DNA of 39,327 bases from Elusimicrobiota bacterium (GCA_012517235.1 JAAYVI010000107.1:1-39327); one strand, 5' to 3'; positions 16,374-26,101 are shown, counted from the first letter of the stretch. Notes: generated by a model not told the origin, from the sequence alone. A program made the numbers and translations.

Positions 16374-17414
16374 TTATTGAACAGGCTCTTCGTATAAAAC
16401 TTTTGAAAGCTTTGATAATACCTGAGCCGACATATTGTCGTTGATATGATTAAAAGCGGCCAGAGACATCGTTTGGCATAACGGAGGATTTCCCAAAAAT
16501 TTTTTTATCGCCATAACATAATCGGTAACATTCCCCGGTTCCGTAAGAACTCCGTTAAAATCATGTATTATAAAATCGCTTAACCCTTTTATCCTCGGAA
16601 CCGCACAAACCACTCCGCTTGCCATGGCTTCCATAAGAGAACGAGAAATCTTAGGATTAATTTCGGTTTTAATAAACACATGAAGCATGGCCATCACTTC
16701 CGGCATATCGGTACGCCAATCTAACATATCCAATCTGTGGCTTATTCCCATCTCTCTGGCTTTTTCTCTTATCTTTTCGTATCTCGGCCCTACCATTATG
16801 AAGTCGGCATTCGAAACTTCCTCTATCGTTTTTTTTGCAATTCTAAGAAAAAAAAGGAGATTTTCTTCGTTTATTTCCCTATATGACATACCTATCTTAA
16901 AAGGTCTTTTAAGAAACATGGCCGTTTTTATAAGTTTGGCGCTTTCCCATCTGGTCATATTTAGAATCGGATAGAAAACAAATGTTTTATCACGGGTTAT
17001 GCCGGCGGAAATAAGCTCGTCTTTAAGACTTTCGCAAGCCGGTAAAATTCTATAAAAATATTTGGAGATTTCTTTCACGGAAGAAAGTATTTTTTGCGGA
17101 TAAAAATCATATATTCTCAAGAAAGATTTTCGATTATGCTTATTATTTTTAAGAAGCATCGTTTTTATAAAAAAAGAATATCCGAAATAATCGTTTATAT
17201 CCGCCGCAGGAAGACTTTTAAGACCTATTTTCAAAGCCAAACTCAAAGGATAAACCGGTATTTTTAGTTTTTCCGCTTGAGCGAAAAGATACGACCCGCT
17301 TTCGCAGAAAACCGAAACGTCTTCTCCCGATTTTTTTAAAAACAAAGACAGAACTTCCGCATTGTAAGCGGCTATGCAGTTATCATTATCAAAATTTATT
17401 ATATTTATCTTCAT
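16374..17414 (-). CDS. Glycosyltransferase, GT4-like
   Basis: The protein has 346 residues, with a GT-B-type layout. The N-terminal half starts MKINIINFDNDNCIAAYNAE and the C-terminal half carries the family-1 transferase pattern: FKIGMSYREI, DFIMVGPRYEKI, LDMLDWRTDMPEVMAMLHVF and the donor-site stretch SRSLMEAMASGVVCAVPRI followed by LTEPGNV. The acidic residue of the E-x7-E motif is partly kept (E in LMEAMASG). It probably adds a sugar to an envelope glycan or glycolipid. It is the last gene of the long tig-clpP-lon operon, overlapping the preceding gene in an ATGA, and is 7 bp from the convergent ackA stop. The substrate is unknown. Confidence 0.75.
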   Translation of the reverse strand: MKINIINFDNDNCIAAYNAEVLSLFLKKSGEDVSVFCESGSYLFAQAEKLKIPVYPLSLALKIGLKSLPAADINDYFGYSFFIKTMLLKNNKHNRKSFLRIYDFYPQKILSSVKEISKYFYRILPACESLKDELISAGITRDKTFVFYPILNMTRWESAKLIKTAMFLKRPFKIGMSYREINEENLLFFLRIAKKTIEEVSNADFIMVGPRYEKIREKAREMGISHRLDMLDWRTDMPEVMAMLHVFIKTEINPKISRSLMEAMASGVVCAVPRIKGLSDFIIHDFNGVLTEPGNVTDYVMAIKKFLGNPPLCQTMSLAAFNHINDNMSAQVLSKLSKVLYEEPVQ

Positions 17415-18115
17415 ATAAGTTGCAGATTTTTCTCCGCTATTTTAATATAAAACTCGTCTTTTGTCGTTTTCAGTATAATTTTATATATATCACGAGCCCT
17501 GTCATTGCGGCCTATTTTTTTATTTATGAAAGCGGCGGAATTTTTAAGTATGACCGGAGTATCTTCTTTTAAAGCTATTTCATACATTATTTCCGCAAGT
17601 TCTTTTCTTGTGCCCGCATTTTTGGCCGCTATGGCCGCCAGCATTTTATAATAGTCCTGATTTTTAGAATAGGATAAAACCGTTTTAATCAAAGCTATCG
17701 CTTGGTCCGGTCTGTTTAAATTAAAAGCCAGAGCTCCGCAGGAATATAAAGCGGCATTTACAAAATAAGGATCCAGAAAAAGAATTTTCTTGGAGTATTC
17801 GTAAAAAAGAGGATATTCTCCGGCGCCGAATTCCGGTTCGCCTTCGTAGTGAATATGTTTATGTCCGTGTCCGTCTTCGTGCTCAATAATTTCGGCATGT
17901 TCCGGAATTTCTGGAGTTCCGTAATATTGAAGCAAATTTATAAACAAGATACCGGCGCCGGCTTTTCTTAAACCAAAACTCAAAGAAATCATTTCGGTCA
18001 TAGGCATTACGGAATTCTGTTTGTAAAGAGACAGTGGTGGATATTTATAAACGAAAGCGTAAGAAAGCGCGAAAGTTGCGGATAAGAAAAGGAAAATAAA
18101 AATTTTTGTTTTCAT
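17411..18115 (-). CDS. Exported TPR-like protein with histidine patch
   Basis: The protein has 234 residues. An N-terminal signal anchor (TKIFIFLFLSATFALSYAF) is followed by a histidine/acid patch around residues 77-92 (EHEDGHGHKHIH). The rest is helical, of tetratricopeptide type: repeats can be seen around YPLFYEYSKKILFLDPYFVN, ALAFNLNRPDQAIALIKTVL and FINKKIGRNDRARDIYKIIL. It is probably periplasmic or membrane-tethered. The open frame is longer upstream, but AAGGAATTTTG before the ATG at 18115 and the shared TGATG junction with the permease gene fix this start. The tight coupling with the ABC-2 transporter suggests it works with that complex. The histidine patch suggests metal binding. 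Confidence 0.7.
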   Translation of the reverse strand: MKTKIFIFLFLSATFALSYAFVYKYPPLSLYKQNSVMPMTEMISLSFGLRKAGAGILFINLLQYYGTPEIPEHAEIIEHEDGHGHKHIHYEGEPEFGAGEYPLFYEYSKKILFLDPYFVNAALYSCGALAFNLNRPDQAIALIKTVLSYSKNQDYYKMLAAIAAKNAGTRKELAEIMYEIALKEDTPVILKNSAAFINKKIGRNDRARDIYKIILKTTKDEFYIKIAEKNLQLI

Positions 18116-18873
18116 CAAAATTCCTTTTTTGAAAATATAAAAGAAGAAATCAAAGATAAAACAAAAAAATAACACAAAAAATAAACGAAAGAATATCCCA
18201 GGCCTTGATATGACGCGGAATCTCTAAAATTAAAAATCTGGAAATTAGGCATAACATTCATAAAAAATAGGAAAAAAAACTTTTTGATACCTATCGATTT
18301 TTCCGCCAAAAACCTCACTTCCGACGAAAAATGACCGAAAATCCAAGCGCTAAGAGAAATAATCATTCCGGAAAAAGAAGAAGTCGTAATTAAAGAAGCC
18401 GCCAGAGCGAATAGCGACGCTATGGAAATTTTTAAAAAAGAGGCAAAAATAGCGGAAAAATATCCTTCCCCGGCGGGATATCCTTTTATCAGAAGAACCA
18501 AAATATTAACGGCGCTTACGGCAAACATTAATAAAGCGCATAAGCCGGTAAGCCCGAGAATCTTTCCGAATATGTAAGAAGTTCTCGGTACTGGTCTGGC
18601 TAAAATCAAATATACCGTTTTGGTTTCCATCTCTTTATTTACTGCCAAGGAAGACATAAACAACATAAAAGAAAAAACGGAAATTTCTCCCGCGGCCAAT
18701 CCGAAGTCTATTAAAATTTTTCTTTCTTCGTCTACCGCCATAAGACCGAGAAGAGAAGAAACATACGCCGATAAGAGAGAAAAGACCAAAAAAAAGTAGA
18801 ATAGTTTGGAATTAATTTGTTCTTTTAAAAAATTTGACGCTATGGCCGCCGCGGCCGATATTTTAAATTTCAT
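18115..18873 (-). CDS. ABC-2 type transporter permease
   Basis: The protein has 252 residues and six predicted membrane helices, beginning with FKISAAAAIASNFLKEQINS and with the cytoplasmic motif EMETKTVYLILARPVPRTSYIFGKILG that is typical of NosY/NatB-like ABC-2 permeases. It forms the channel for the ATPase encoded immediately upstream (4-bp ATGA overlap). The exported substrate is unknown. NosY-type permeases work with periplasmic partners, and the TPR-like protein encoded next could be one. Confidence 0.85.
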   Translation of the reverse strand: MKFKISAAAAIASNFLKEQINSKLFYFFLVFSLLSAYVSSLLGLMAVDEERKILIDFGLAAGEISVFSFMLFMSSLAVNKEMETKTVYLILARPVPRTSYIFGKILGLTGLCALLMFAVSAVNILVLLIKGYPAGEGYFSAIFASFLKISIASLFALAASLITTSSFSGMIISLSAWIFGHFSSEVRFLAEKSIGIKKFFFLFFMNVMPNFQIFNFRDSASYQGLGYSFVYFLCYFFVLSLISSFIFSKKEF

Positions 18874-19613
18874 TTTTTAACGGCCTCCACAAAAATATTT
18901 TCCAAACTGTCGCCTTGATCTTGCCATCTTTCCCTATTTATGCAGTCCGCAATTTTTCCGTCTTTTATTATAAGCACTCTCGAGCAAAGTTTTTCCAATT
19001 CCGATATACTGTGAGAGGAAAAGAAAAAAGTCGTTCCTTTTAAGTTAAGTTCCGCTATTAAATCCCGAAGTTCCTTTACCGCTATGGGATCAAGTCCGCT
19101 TACCGGCTCGTCCATAATAACCAGCGAGGGTTTATGTATCAAAGCTTGAGCAAAAGCCAAGCGCTGAAGCATTCCCTTCGAAAATTCCGAACATTTCGAG
19201 TTCTTTCTATCCTTAAGGCCTACTTTGTCTAAAATTTCATTTGCCGACTCGGATATTTTCTTCGCGTCCATACCCGATAAAAATGCATAATGGCATAATA
19301 CGTCGTAGGCCGAAGACAAGGGGGAGAAATATGGAAGTTCCGGAATATAACCCAAATTTTTCTTAACAGATTCTTCGCGCGGATTTTTTCCAAAAACCTC
19401 TATGATTCCGGCGTCGGGACGTATTATTGAGAAAATAGATTTTATTATCGTGGTTTTGCCGGCGCCGTTAAGACCCAGAAGCCCGACCACTTCTCCTTCG
19501 GATACGGAAAAAGATACTCCGTCCAAGGCTTTTTTTTCAAAAGATTTTATAAAACCCGGTTTTTTGTAAGTTTTGCTTACATTATCGAAAAGAAGAATAT
19601 GTTCATTCTTCAT
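18870..19613 (-). CDS. ABC-2 type transporter ATPase
   Basis: The protein has 247 residues with all motifs of an active ATPase: Walker A GLNGAGKTT (about 48-56), a Q-loop around LGYIPELPYFSPLSS, signature FSKGMLQRLAFAQAL, Walker B LVIMDEPVSGLD with catalytic glutamate, and switch histidine in SSHSISELE. The sequence style is that of CcmA/NatA/NosF ATPases. The gene overlaps the DUF885 gene by 11 bp and the permease by 4 bp. No good ribosome site precedes the ATG, so translation probably depends on coupling. Confidence 0.9.
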   Translation of the reverse strand: MKNEHILLFDNVSKTYKKPGFIKSFEKKALDGVSFSVSEGEVVGLLGLNGAGKTTIIKSIFSIIRPDAGIIEVFGKNPREESVKKNLGYIPELPYFSPLSSAYDVLCHYAFLSGMDAKKISESANEILDKVGLKDRKNSKCSEFSKGMLQRLAFAQALIHKPSLVIMDEPVSGLDPIAVKELRDLIAELNLKGTTFFFSSHSISELEKLCSRVLIIKDGKIADCINRERWQDQGDSLENIFVEAVKK

Positions 19614-21378
19614 CGCTTTTCTTTTTGGCTCTTTTTCTAAAAAGCTTCAATTGCTCCTGCGCGGAATCTATGGATAGATTTCCGAGTTGGAGAAAATCAT
19701 TATGAAAACTTCTTAAGTCAAAATACTTGTTTTCGCTTTTAAGATAATAACTTCTCATCTTATATATTTTGTCAAAACCTATGACGTAAGAAAAAGCAAT
19801 TGTCGGATTCATAGATATCGTAAGGACTTCTCTTTCCGCTTGTTTTTTACTGAAATTCATTTCCTTAACGAAAAAGCCTACGGCGTCGTCATAGTTCATT
19901 TTACCCGTATGAAATCCTACGTCCACATAAGCTCTCGCGGCCCTAATGGCGTTTACGTATACTCTTAAAAATTTAGTCCACATCGAAGAATAAAAACCCA
20001 TTTCTTCGGCTAATTTTTCGGCGTAAACCTGCCATCCGTAATACATAACCGGCTGCCATGCGTTTCTTCTTATCCTGGAATTGCTTTTTGCCACTTCGTT
20101 GGCTCTCAAATGAAGGCCGGGAACCATCATACCGGCGGTTAAAAGTTCTATATTGGCATATGAATACATGGCGGACATCATCGCTTCGTTTTTTTCTTTG
20201 CTGTCTTTTTCGTCGGGCATAAGCAGATAAAGCTCGGCTGATTTATCGTCTTCCATAGCCAAAGGTCCGGAATAATAAGCATAAGGCAAAGAGGATGATA
20301 AAAAAGCCGGCAAAGATTTTATCTGAAATCTCATCTTAGGGTATGCCACAACTTTATATTCGTCCATATGATTTGAAGCTCTTGCAACCTCGTCGGAAAT
20401 AGTTTTTATTAAATCGGAAGAAGACGGGTGATCCGGAGACATTTTTTTTAAAACCGCGGACCATCCCTGAGAAGCTTCCAGAGAAGGATCTATATTTTTT
20501 GCTTCTTTTTTAAGCTCTTTCATAGAATTCTTAAAATATTTTTTTGCGAATCTATAAGCCGAAGCGGTATTATGGTCCAAACCGTGCCATCTATCCAGGT
20601 AAAATCCGTAGGTATATTCTCCTACAAAAGGTTCGCCGTCGGATTTTTTTAAAACCTCTTTTTTAAGAAAATTTTGATATCTTTTTAAGGCCTCTTTGAC
20701 TTTTTCTACCGTTTCGTCCAGCTGAGTTTTAAGAGCCGGATCTAATCTGACATAGTTTTTAAAAAGAGGGAAAAAATCCGACATATTGTCGTATGCGTCT
20801 TGTGTTCTTTCTATGGCATACTCCGTCCAAATCTTCGGCGGATGCGAAATATTTCTTTCGGCTTGAAGAAGTATTTGAGGATAGAGTTTAAGTCTTTTTA
20901 TGGAATTTGACGCTTTTTGTATATAATTGCCGGTTTCCTTGCTCATTTGCATATATATCAATTCCAAGGGTTTAAGGTAATTTTGCGGATATTTGGAAAG
21001 GAGATTCATGTTCTTGTAATTGTAAATATCGTTTTCCAGCATGGAATTTAGCAAAAAATAATCCGCCTGAAGGTAAACATACATTTTTTCTTTATCGAGA
21101 TTTTCCAAATCGCTTTTAAGTTTTTCAAAAGATTTTATTTGTTGATTAAGAGTCTCTTGTCCTCTGTTTGTAAGCATATGATCGGAATCGTGTATGCCCA
21201 TAGCGCTCGCTCTTTCCGGATCATACATAACTATGGTGGCGATATATCTTTCGAAAACCTCGTTCATTCTGTTTTGTTCCAATGCGCCTTGTATTTGTTC
21301 GTCGGTCAAATTTTCTTCGTATGAAAAAGAAGGAGCGGAAAAGAACAGAAGAAACGATATTAAGATTTTGCCGCGCAT
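19603..21378 (-). CDS. Exported DUF885-family protein, apparently without its zinc site
   Basis: The protein has 591 residues. A signal peptide ([19 protein letters not shown]) is followed by a DUF885 domain spanning nearly the whole protein: PERASAMGIHDSD near the start, then NSRIRR, GWQVYAEKLAEEMG and RAARAYVDVGFHTGKM near the end. Active relatives carry a metallopeptidase-like HExxPGHH and a downstream EGW glutamate. Here the first motif reads GMMVPGLH (residues 416-423) and the second YGW (Tyr447), so His, Glu, one His of the pair and the downstream Glu are missing. It is probably a non-catalytic envelope protein. The start overlaps lon by 19 bp and has a purine-rich GGGGGC upstream. Confidence 0.8.
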   Translation of the reverse strand: MRGKILISFLLFFSAPSFSYEENLTDEQIQGALEQNRMNEVFERYIATIVMYDPERASAMGIHDSDHMLTNRGQETLNQQIKSFEKLKSDLENLDKEKMYVYLQADYFLLNSMLENDIYNYKNMNLLSKYPQNYLKPLELIYMQMSKETGNYIQKASNSIKRLKLYPQILLQAERNISHPPKIWTEYAIERTQDAYDNMSDFFPLFKNYVRLDPALKTQLDETVEKVKEALKRYQNFLKKEVLKKSDGEPFVGEYTYGFYLDRWHGLDHNTASAYRFAKKYFKNSMKELKKEAKNIDPSLEASQGWSAVLKKMSPDHPSSSDLIKTISDEVARASNHMDEYKVVAYPKMRFQIKSLPAFLSSSLPYAYYSGPLAMEDDKSAELYLLMPDEKDSKEKNEAMMSAMYSYANIELLTAGMMVPGLHLRANEVAKSNSRIRRNAWQPVMYYGWQVYAEKLAEEMGFYSSMWTKFLRVYVNAIRAARAYVDVGFHTGKMNYDDAVGFFVKEMNFSKKQAEREVLTISMNPTIAFSYVIGFDKIYKMRSYYLKSENKYFDLRSFHNDFLQLGNLSIDSAQEQLKLFRKRAKKKSDEE

Positions 21379-23735
21379 TTTTTTGCCCCCGTGCCTCTTT
21401 TGCCGGAAAACCCCTCTATTACCAGTTCAAAAACTTCGGACGCATTTGAAACCGGTTTAAGATTCATATCTCTTTTTATTTCTTCCGGTATTTCGGCCAA
21501 ATCCTTTAGATTAGCCTTCGGGAATATGGCATTTTTTATTCCGTCTCTGTAAGAGGCTATTAACTTTTCTTTTAATCCGCCTATGGCCAAAACTCTTCCG
21601 GTAAGCGTTATTTCGCCGGTCATAGACCATCCCCTTTTGACAGGCTTTCCGGAAATCAAACTATAAAGAGCCGTAGCCATAGTTATCCCGGCGGAAGGTC
21701 CGTCTTTGGGAACCGCACCCTCCGGTATATGCACATGGAAATCGCTTGAAGAAAAGAATTTGGCCGGCAAGCCGCAAACGGATCTTACGTATGAGAATGC
21801 CGCCGAAGCCGATTCTTTCATGGTTTCGCCTAATTTGCCGGTAAGGATAAGATTTCCTTTACCCGGAAACTTTATAGCCTCCACGGAAAGGACTTCGCCT
21901 CCGTGTTCGGTCCAGGCCAAACCTGTGGCTATGCCTACGGAATTTTCGTCGGTTTTTTCGTAGATATATTTGGGTACTCCTAAGTATTCGTGTATATTAT
22001 CCCCGTTAACCGATATTACCGAAGGATTTTCTTCGACTATTTTTCTCGCTATCTTTCGAGCCAAATTGGCTATCTCTCTTTCTAAGTTCCTTACTCCCGC
22101 TTCTCTGGCATACTCTCTTATTATTTTATCCAAAGCGGAATCGGCTATTTTTATCTCTCTTTTTTCAATCTTTATTCCGTGTTCTTTGAACTGTCTGGGA
22201 ATAAGATATTTTCTGGCTATTTCTATCTTTTCGGCATGAGTATATCCGCTGAATTCTATTATCTCCAGTCTGTCGCGCAAACTTATCGGTATACCCGATA
22301 AAGTATTGGCGGTGGCAATGAACATTACTTTAGAAATATCGAAAGGCAAATCTATGAAGTGATCGGCGAATTCGCTGTTTTGTTCCGGATCCAATACCTC
22401 CAAAAGAGCGGCCGCGGGATCTCCTCGCCAATCCATACCCATTTTATCTATTTCGTCCATTAAAAAAACCGGATTTTTGCTTTTGGCTTTTTTCATGCTT
22501 TGTATTATTCTTCCGGGCATGGAACCGATATATGTACGCCTGTGTCCTCTGATTTCCGCTTCGTCTCTAACTCCGCCCAAAGACATTCTGACAAATCTTC
22601 TACCCATGGCATTTGCTATGGATTTGGCTATCGATGTTTTGCCCACTCCCGGGGGGCCGACAAAACAGAGTATCGGGCCTTTAAGTTTTTCCGTTAATTT
22701 TGCCACGGCCAAATATTCCAAGACTCTTTCTTTGGGCTTTTTAAGACCGAAATGCTCGTCTTCCAATACTTTTCTGGCTTTTTCTATGTCTATTACGTCT
22801 TCCGTTTCTACTGACCATGGCAAAGAAATAAGCCAATCCAGATATGTTCTGGAAACCGTAGATTCGGGGGAAAAAGGCATCATTTTGGCCAGTCTGTTTA
22901 ATTCTTTTTCCGCGGCGGCTTCGGCCTCTTTGGGCATTTTGGCGGATTTTATCTTTTTTTTCCAATCCTCTATTTCTCTTGCAAAATCGTCCTTCTGATG
23001 AAGCTCTTTTTGTATGGCTTTCATCTGCTCGTTTAAATAATATTCTTTTTGAGATTTGTCTATTTGGGATTTTACTCTGTTTTGTATTTTTTGCTCTATA
23101 TCCAATATCTCTATTTCTCTCGTAAGAAAAGCTATTAGTTTTTCTAACCTTTCCTTAATGTCTAAAGTCTCTAAAATTTCCTGCCTTTCGTTTATTCTAA
23201 AAACGGTATTTGCGGCGATTGTATCGGCAAGTTTGGAGGGATCTTCCAGCTGTTCTAACATGGCGGGCGGGTTGACGGAAATTCTCGCCGCAAGTTTCAC
23301 ATACTCGTCGAATATTTCGACCAAATGACGCATTAAAGCGATTACTTCCGCATTTTTTTCTCCGCTGTCTTTCAAATATTCTATATCCGCTTCCCAATAA
23401 GTATTTTCCGCTTTTCTCAGTTCTTTGACTTTGGCTCTTCTTATACCCGTTATAAACACGCGCATAGAACCGTCGGGAAGTTTTAAAGACTGAGATATCT
23501 CGGCAAAAGTTCCTATGGAATAAAGGTCTTCTCCTTTAGGATCGTCCAAATGAGGTTTCTTTTGAGTTAAAGCCAAAATATATTTTTTATTGTCTTTGAG
23601 CGCTTTTTCTATGGCGGCCACGGATTTTGGCCTGTCTACTGCCAAAGGCAAAGGCATTTCCGGAAATACTACTACGTCTCTTATCGCTATTACCGGAACC
23701 GTCAAAGGCAAATCCGGATTTATCTCCTTACTCAT
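21360..23735 (-). CDS. lon: ATP-dependent protease Lon
   Basis: The protein has 791 residues, normal for bacterial LonA. It has an N-terminal substrate-recognition domain (about 10-200, starting [19 protein letters not shown]), a coiled linker, an AAA+ module with Walker [10 protein letters not shown] and Walker [10 protein letters not shown], and a C-terminal serine protease domain. The catalytic dyad is Ser681 (KDGPSAGI) and Lys724 ([10 protein letters not shown]), 43 residues apart as in E. coli. It degrades misfolded and regulatory proteins in the cytoplasm. AGGAGAG precedes the ATG at 23735. The gene lies between clpP and the DUF885 gene. The usual clpX between clpP and lon is absent. 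Confidence 0.97.
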   Translation of the reverse strand: MSKEINPDLPLTVPVIAIRDVVVFPEMPLPLAVDRPKSVAAIEKALKDNKKYILALTQKKPHLDDPKGEDLYSIGTFAEISQSLKLPDGSMRVFITGIRRAKVKELRKAENTYWEADIEYLKDSGEKNAEVIALMRHLVEIFDEYVKLAARISVNPPAMLEQLEDPSKLADTIAANTVFRINERQEILETLDIKERLEKLIAFLTREIEILDIEQKIQNRVKSQIDKSQKEYYLNEQMKAIQKELHQKDDFAREIEDWKKKIKSAKMPKEAEAAAEKELNRLAKMMPFSPESTVSRTYLDWLISLPWSVETEDVIDIEKARKVLEDEHFGLKKPKERVLEYLAVAKLTEKLKGPILCFVGPPGVGKTSIAKSIANAMGRRFVRMSLGGVRDEAEIRGHRRTYIGSMPGRIIQSMKKAKSKNPVFLMDEIDKMGMDWRGDPAAALLEVLDPEQNSEFADHFIDLPFDISKVMFIATANTLSGIPISLRDRLEIIEFSGYTHAEKIEIARKYLIPRQFKEHGIKIEKREIKIADSALDKIIREYAREAGVRNLEREIANLARKIARKIVEENPSVISVNGDNIHEYLGVPKYIYEKTDENSVGIATGLAWTEHGGEVLSVEAIKFPGKGNLILTGKLGETMKESASAAFSYVRSVCGLPAKFFSSSDFHVHIPEGAVPKDGPSAGITMATALYSLISGKPVKRGWSMTGEITLTGRVLAIGGLKEKLIASYRDGIKNAIFPKANLKDLAEIPEEIKRDMNLKPVSNASEVFELVIEGFSGKRGTGAKKCAAKS

Positions 23736-23762
23736 AATTTCTCTCCTGTCCGAAAAGCAAAT

Positions 23763-24371
23763 TTATTGTTTCTTGAAATCCAGAACTCCGTCTATGAGTC
23801 CGTAGTCTTTCGCCTCTTGAGCGGAAAGATAAAAATTTCTTTCCATATCTGTTCTAAGTTTATCTTCTGTTTGTCCGGTATGTTTGGCTAAAATTCTTAT
23901 AAGTCTGTTTTTATTTTCCTGCATTTCTTTACTCTCTATTTCTATGTCGGTAGCCTGTCCCGATATGCCGCCTCCGAAAATAAGAGGCTGATGTATCATT
24001 ATTCTCGAATTGGGCAAAGCGTACCTTTTGCCTTTTGTTCCGGCGGCCAAAAGAACCGCCCCGAAAGACATAGCCATTCCCATGCAAATGGTGGATATGG
24101 GAGCTTTTATAAACTGCATGGTATCATAAACGGCCAGACCCGCCGTAACCATACCTCCGGGCGAATTTATGTAAAGATTTATATCCTTTTCGTTATCTTC
24201 GGCATCCAAATATAAAAGCTGAGCTATTATCGTATTTGCGGAAGCCGTAGAAATGGCTCCTTCGGGATCTCCGACAAAAATAATTCTGTCTTTAAGAAGT
24301 CTCGAATATATGTCGTAGCCGACCATCGCGCCGGCGCCTTTCCATGTTTCTATTATCGTAGGTATTATCAT
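23763..24371 (-). CDS. clpP: ATP-dependent Clp protease proteolytic subunit
   Basis: The protein has 202 residues. The catalytic triad is visible: serine in [14 protein letters not shown], histidine in RIMIHQPL and aspartate in [12 protein letters not shown]. The usual second alanine in GMAAS is methionine here, a mild deviation. It assembles into the tetradecameric chamber that degrades substrates delivered by ClpX, ClpA or ClpC. AAGGAGGAGC before the ATG sets the start, 13 nt after the tig stop. It sits in the tig-clpP-lon cluster, but with no ATPase partner gene alongside. No ClpX is encoded in this window, and ClpB cannot replace it. Confidence 0.97.
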   Translation of the reverse strand: MIIPTIIETWKGAGAMVGYDIYSRLLKDRIIFVGDPEGAISTASANTIIAQLLYLDAEDNEKDINLYINSPGGMVTAGLAVYDTMQFIKAPISTICMGMAMSFGAVLLAAGTKGKRYALPNSRIMIHQPLIFGGGISGQATDIEIESKEMQENKNRLIRILAKHTGQTEDKLRTDMERNFYLSAQEAKDYGLIDGVLDFKKQ

Positions 24372-24384
24372 CGCTCCTCCTTTA

Positions 24385-25647
24385 TTAAGCGTTTTCTTCT
24401 TTTATCTCGGCCTTAGACTTTATAAATTCGAAAGTCTTATTTTCGACTATCGAAGCTATTACGTAATCTTTTCTATTTTCAAACATTTCGGCGGCTTTGT
24501 CTTTTTCTTCCTGAGTTTTAAGAGAAGAAAGAGCTTTTTCCATTTCTTTTTTAAATTCTTCGTCGCCGGCGGTTATGTTCTCTTTTTTGGCTATATTATG
24601 CAAAAGATAGGTTATTCTTAAGTTTCTTTCGGCTATGGGTCTTAAAGAAGAATCATAATCCTTTATATTAAGTTTTTCCGGCTCCTGCACGTTGGCTCTT
24701 TTTTTAAATATCTCGAACAATTCCGCTATCTCTTGCTCCACTACCGTAGGAGGCAAAGGAATTTTATTGTCCTTGATAAGACTGTCTTCTATCTGTTTTA
24801 TGACTTCCCTTTCGGAATTAATATCCGCTTCGTTTTGAAGTATTTTTCTTACGTTTTCTCTCAATTCTTCTTTTGTTTTTACTCCCGCCGAAGCAAGAAA
24901 ATTATCGTCTATTTCGGGAATTACCTTTTCCTTTATTTCGTTAACTTTAACGAGAAACTTAATTTTTTTCCCGTCAAATTCCGTTTCAAATTCTTTCGTC
25001 TCTCCTTTTTTTGCGCCCAAAAGAGCCTGACTCATACCGGCTATTCCTTGAGGCGCCGACATATCTATTATCTCGCCTTTAACGTCTCCGTTTTCCGCTT
25101 TAACTCCGTTTTCAAACATTTCATAGTCGACTATTACATAGTGAGAAGACGAAACGGCGCAATCTTGCGGAACCGATTTAAGATAAGCATTATATTCTCT
25201 TATTCCCTTTATATAATTATCCACATCCTCGTCGCTTACCTTTTTTATTTTTTTTGTAACTTTTATTTTTTCATATTTCTGAGGCTCAAACTTCGGATTT
25301 GTTTCCAAAGTCAGTTTTAAAGATATTTTTTTCCCGGGTTCGTAAGACACATCGGATATTTTAGGAGGGACTACCGGGTATATTTTTTCCTGCGAGAGAA
25401 CGGCGTTAAGTATGGATCTGGCGGCTATATCCAAAGCTTCTTCCTTCACCATCGAAGGGAACTGTTGGCGTATCATTTGAGGGGGGACTTTCCCTTGCCT
25501 GAAACCGGGAAGAGAAACGGCCGATTGCAGCTTTAAAACGGCATTGGCTTCGGCTTCCACGGTCTCCTTTTCGTCGAGATAACCTTCAAAAACGGCTACG
25601 CAATCTTCTTGTTTAATTTTCTTGTATTTTTTATTTAGACCCAGCAT
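24385..25647 (-). CDS. tig: Trigger factor, ribosome-associated chaperone
   Basis: The protein has 420 residues. The N-terminal ribosome-binding domain contains the signature GFRQGKVP (about residues 50-57). A central FKBP-like domain (about 155-240, with [20 protein letters not shown]) follows, and then a long helical C-terminal chaperone domain. It shields nascent chains at the ribosome exit. An in-frame ATG at 25680 would add 11 residues but starts only 5 nt from the tRNA-Leu 3' end. The ATG at 25647, with GGAGGA just before it, is preferred. It is the first protein gene of the long leftward operon, directly behind two tRNA genes. Confidence 0.95.
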   Translation of the reverse strand: MLGLNKKYKKIKQEDCVAVFEGYLDEKETVEAEANAVLKLQSAVSLPGFRQGKVPPQMIRQQFPSMVKEEALDIAARSILNAVLSQEKIYPVVPPKISDVSYEPGKKISLKLTLETNPKFEPQKYEKIKVTKKIKKVSDEDVDNYIKGIREYNAYLKSVPQDCAVSSSHYVIVDYEMFENGVKAENGDVKGEIIDMSAPQGIAGMSQALLGAKKGETKEFETEFDGKKIKFLVKVNEIKEKVIPEIDDNFLASAGVKTKEELRENVRKILQNEADINSEREVIKQIEDSLIKDNKIPLPPTVVEQEIAELFEIFKKRANVQEPEKLNIKDYDSSLRPIAERNLRITYLLHNIAKKENITAGDEEFKKEMEKALSSLKTQEEKDKAAEMFENRKDYVIASIVENKTFEFIKSKAEIKEENA

Positions 25648-25685
25648 GGCTCCTCCGTTACTATTATTCGCATTAAACATTCTTA

Positions 25686-25769
25686 TGCCGCGGGAGAGAC
25701 TCGAACTCTCAAACCCTTGCGGGCATTAGGTCCTAAGCCTAACGCGTCTGCCAGTTCCGCCACCGCGGC
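25686..25769 (-). tRNA. tRNA-Leu (UAG anticodon)
   Basis: This is an 84-nt class II tRNA with a long variable arm. The acceptor stem pairs GCCGCGG with CCGCGGC, the D arm carries GGCAGACGC, the anticodon loop is CTTAGGA (anticodon TAG), and the T arm contains GTTCGAG. The 3' CCA is not encoded and must be added enzymatically. It lies 38 nt upstream of tig and probably shares a transcript with it. Confidence 0.95.
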
Positions 25770-25824
25770 AATTTTATCGGAACTTTGCGACATAAAATTA
25801 AATATAATAAAGAACAAAGAAAAA

Positions 25825-25896
25825 TGGGCCATACAGGACTCGAACCTGTAACCTTGCGCTTAAGAGGCGCCTGCTCTACCATTGAGCTAATGGCCC
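25825..25896 (-). tRNA. tRNA-Lys (CUU anticodon)
   Basis: This is a 72-nt tRNA. The acceptor stem pairs GGGCCAT with ATGGCCC, the D arm reads GCTC-AATGGTA-GAGC, the anticodon loop is CTCTTAA (anticodon CTT, reading AAG), and the T loop is TTCGAGT. The outermost pair of the anticodon stem is a G-A mismatch. The 3' CCA is not encoded. A 55-nt AT-rich spacer separates it from tRNA-Leu. Confidence 0.93.
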
Positions 25897-25906
25897 GTTT
25901 ATTTAT

Positions 25907-25936
25907 ATTCTAACAAAAAGAAAAGAGTAAAAACAA
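25907..25936 (-). promoter_or_regulatory. Candidate promoter of the tRNA-tig-clpP-lon operon
   Basis: On the minus strand, TTGTTT (25936-25931), 18 bp, then TAGAAT (25912-25907) preceded by TGT, an extended -10. The start would lie near 25900, only a few nucleotides before the tRNA-Lys 5' end. Confidence 0.45.
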
Positions 25937-26101
25937 ATCAAACGATCGGCTCAAAGTTATCTTAGATAAGAAGTCTTTTTATGATATGCGAATAATTAAT
26001 CTATAAACTCATCTATCATATTAAGTTTTCGGATCGAAAATATAACTCGCTTATTTACCAATCTTCCGGTTCTAATCCTCCAATCCTCTAATCATCCATT
26101 C

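Noticed and set aside
24385-25680. Upstream ATG at 25680 as the tig start
   Set aside because: It would begin 5 nt from the mature tRNA-Leu end, leaving no room for a ribosome site. The ATG at 25647 has GGAGGA in place.
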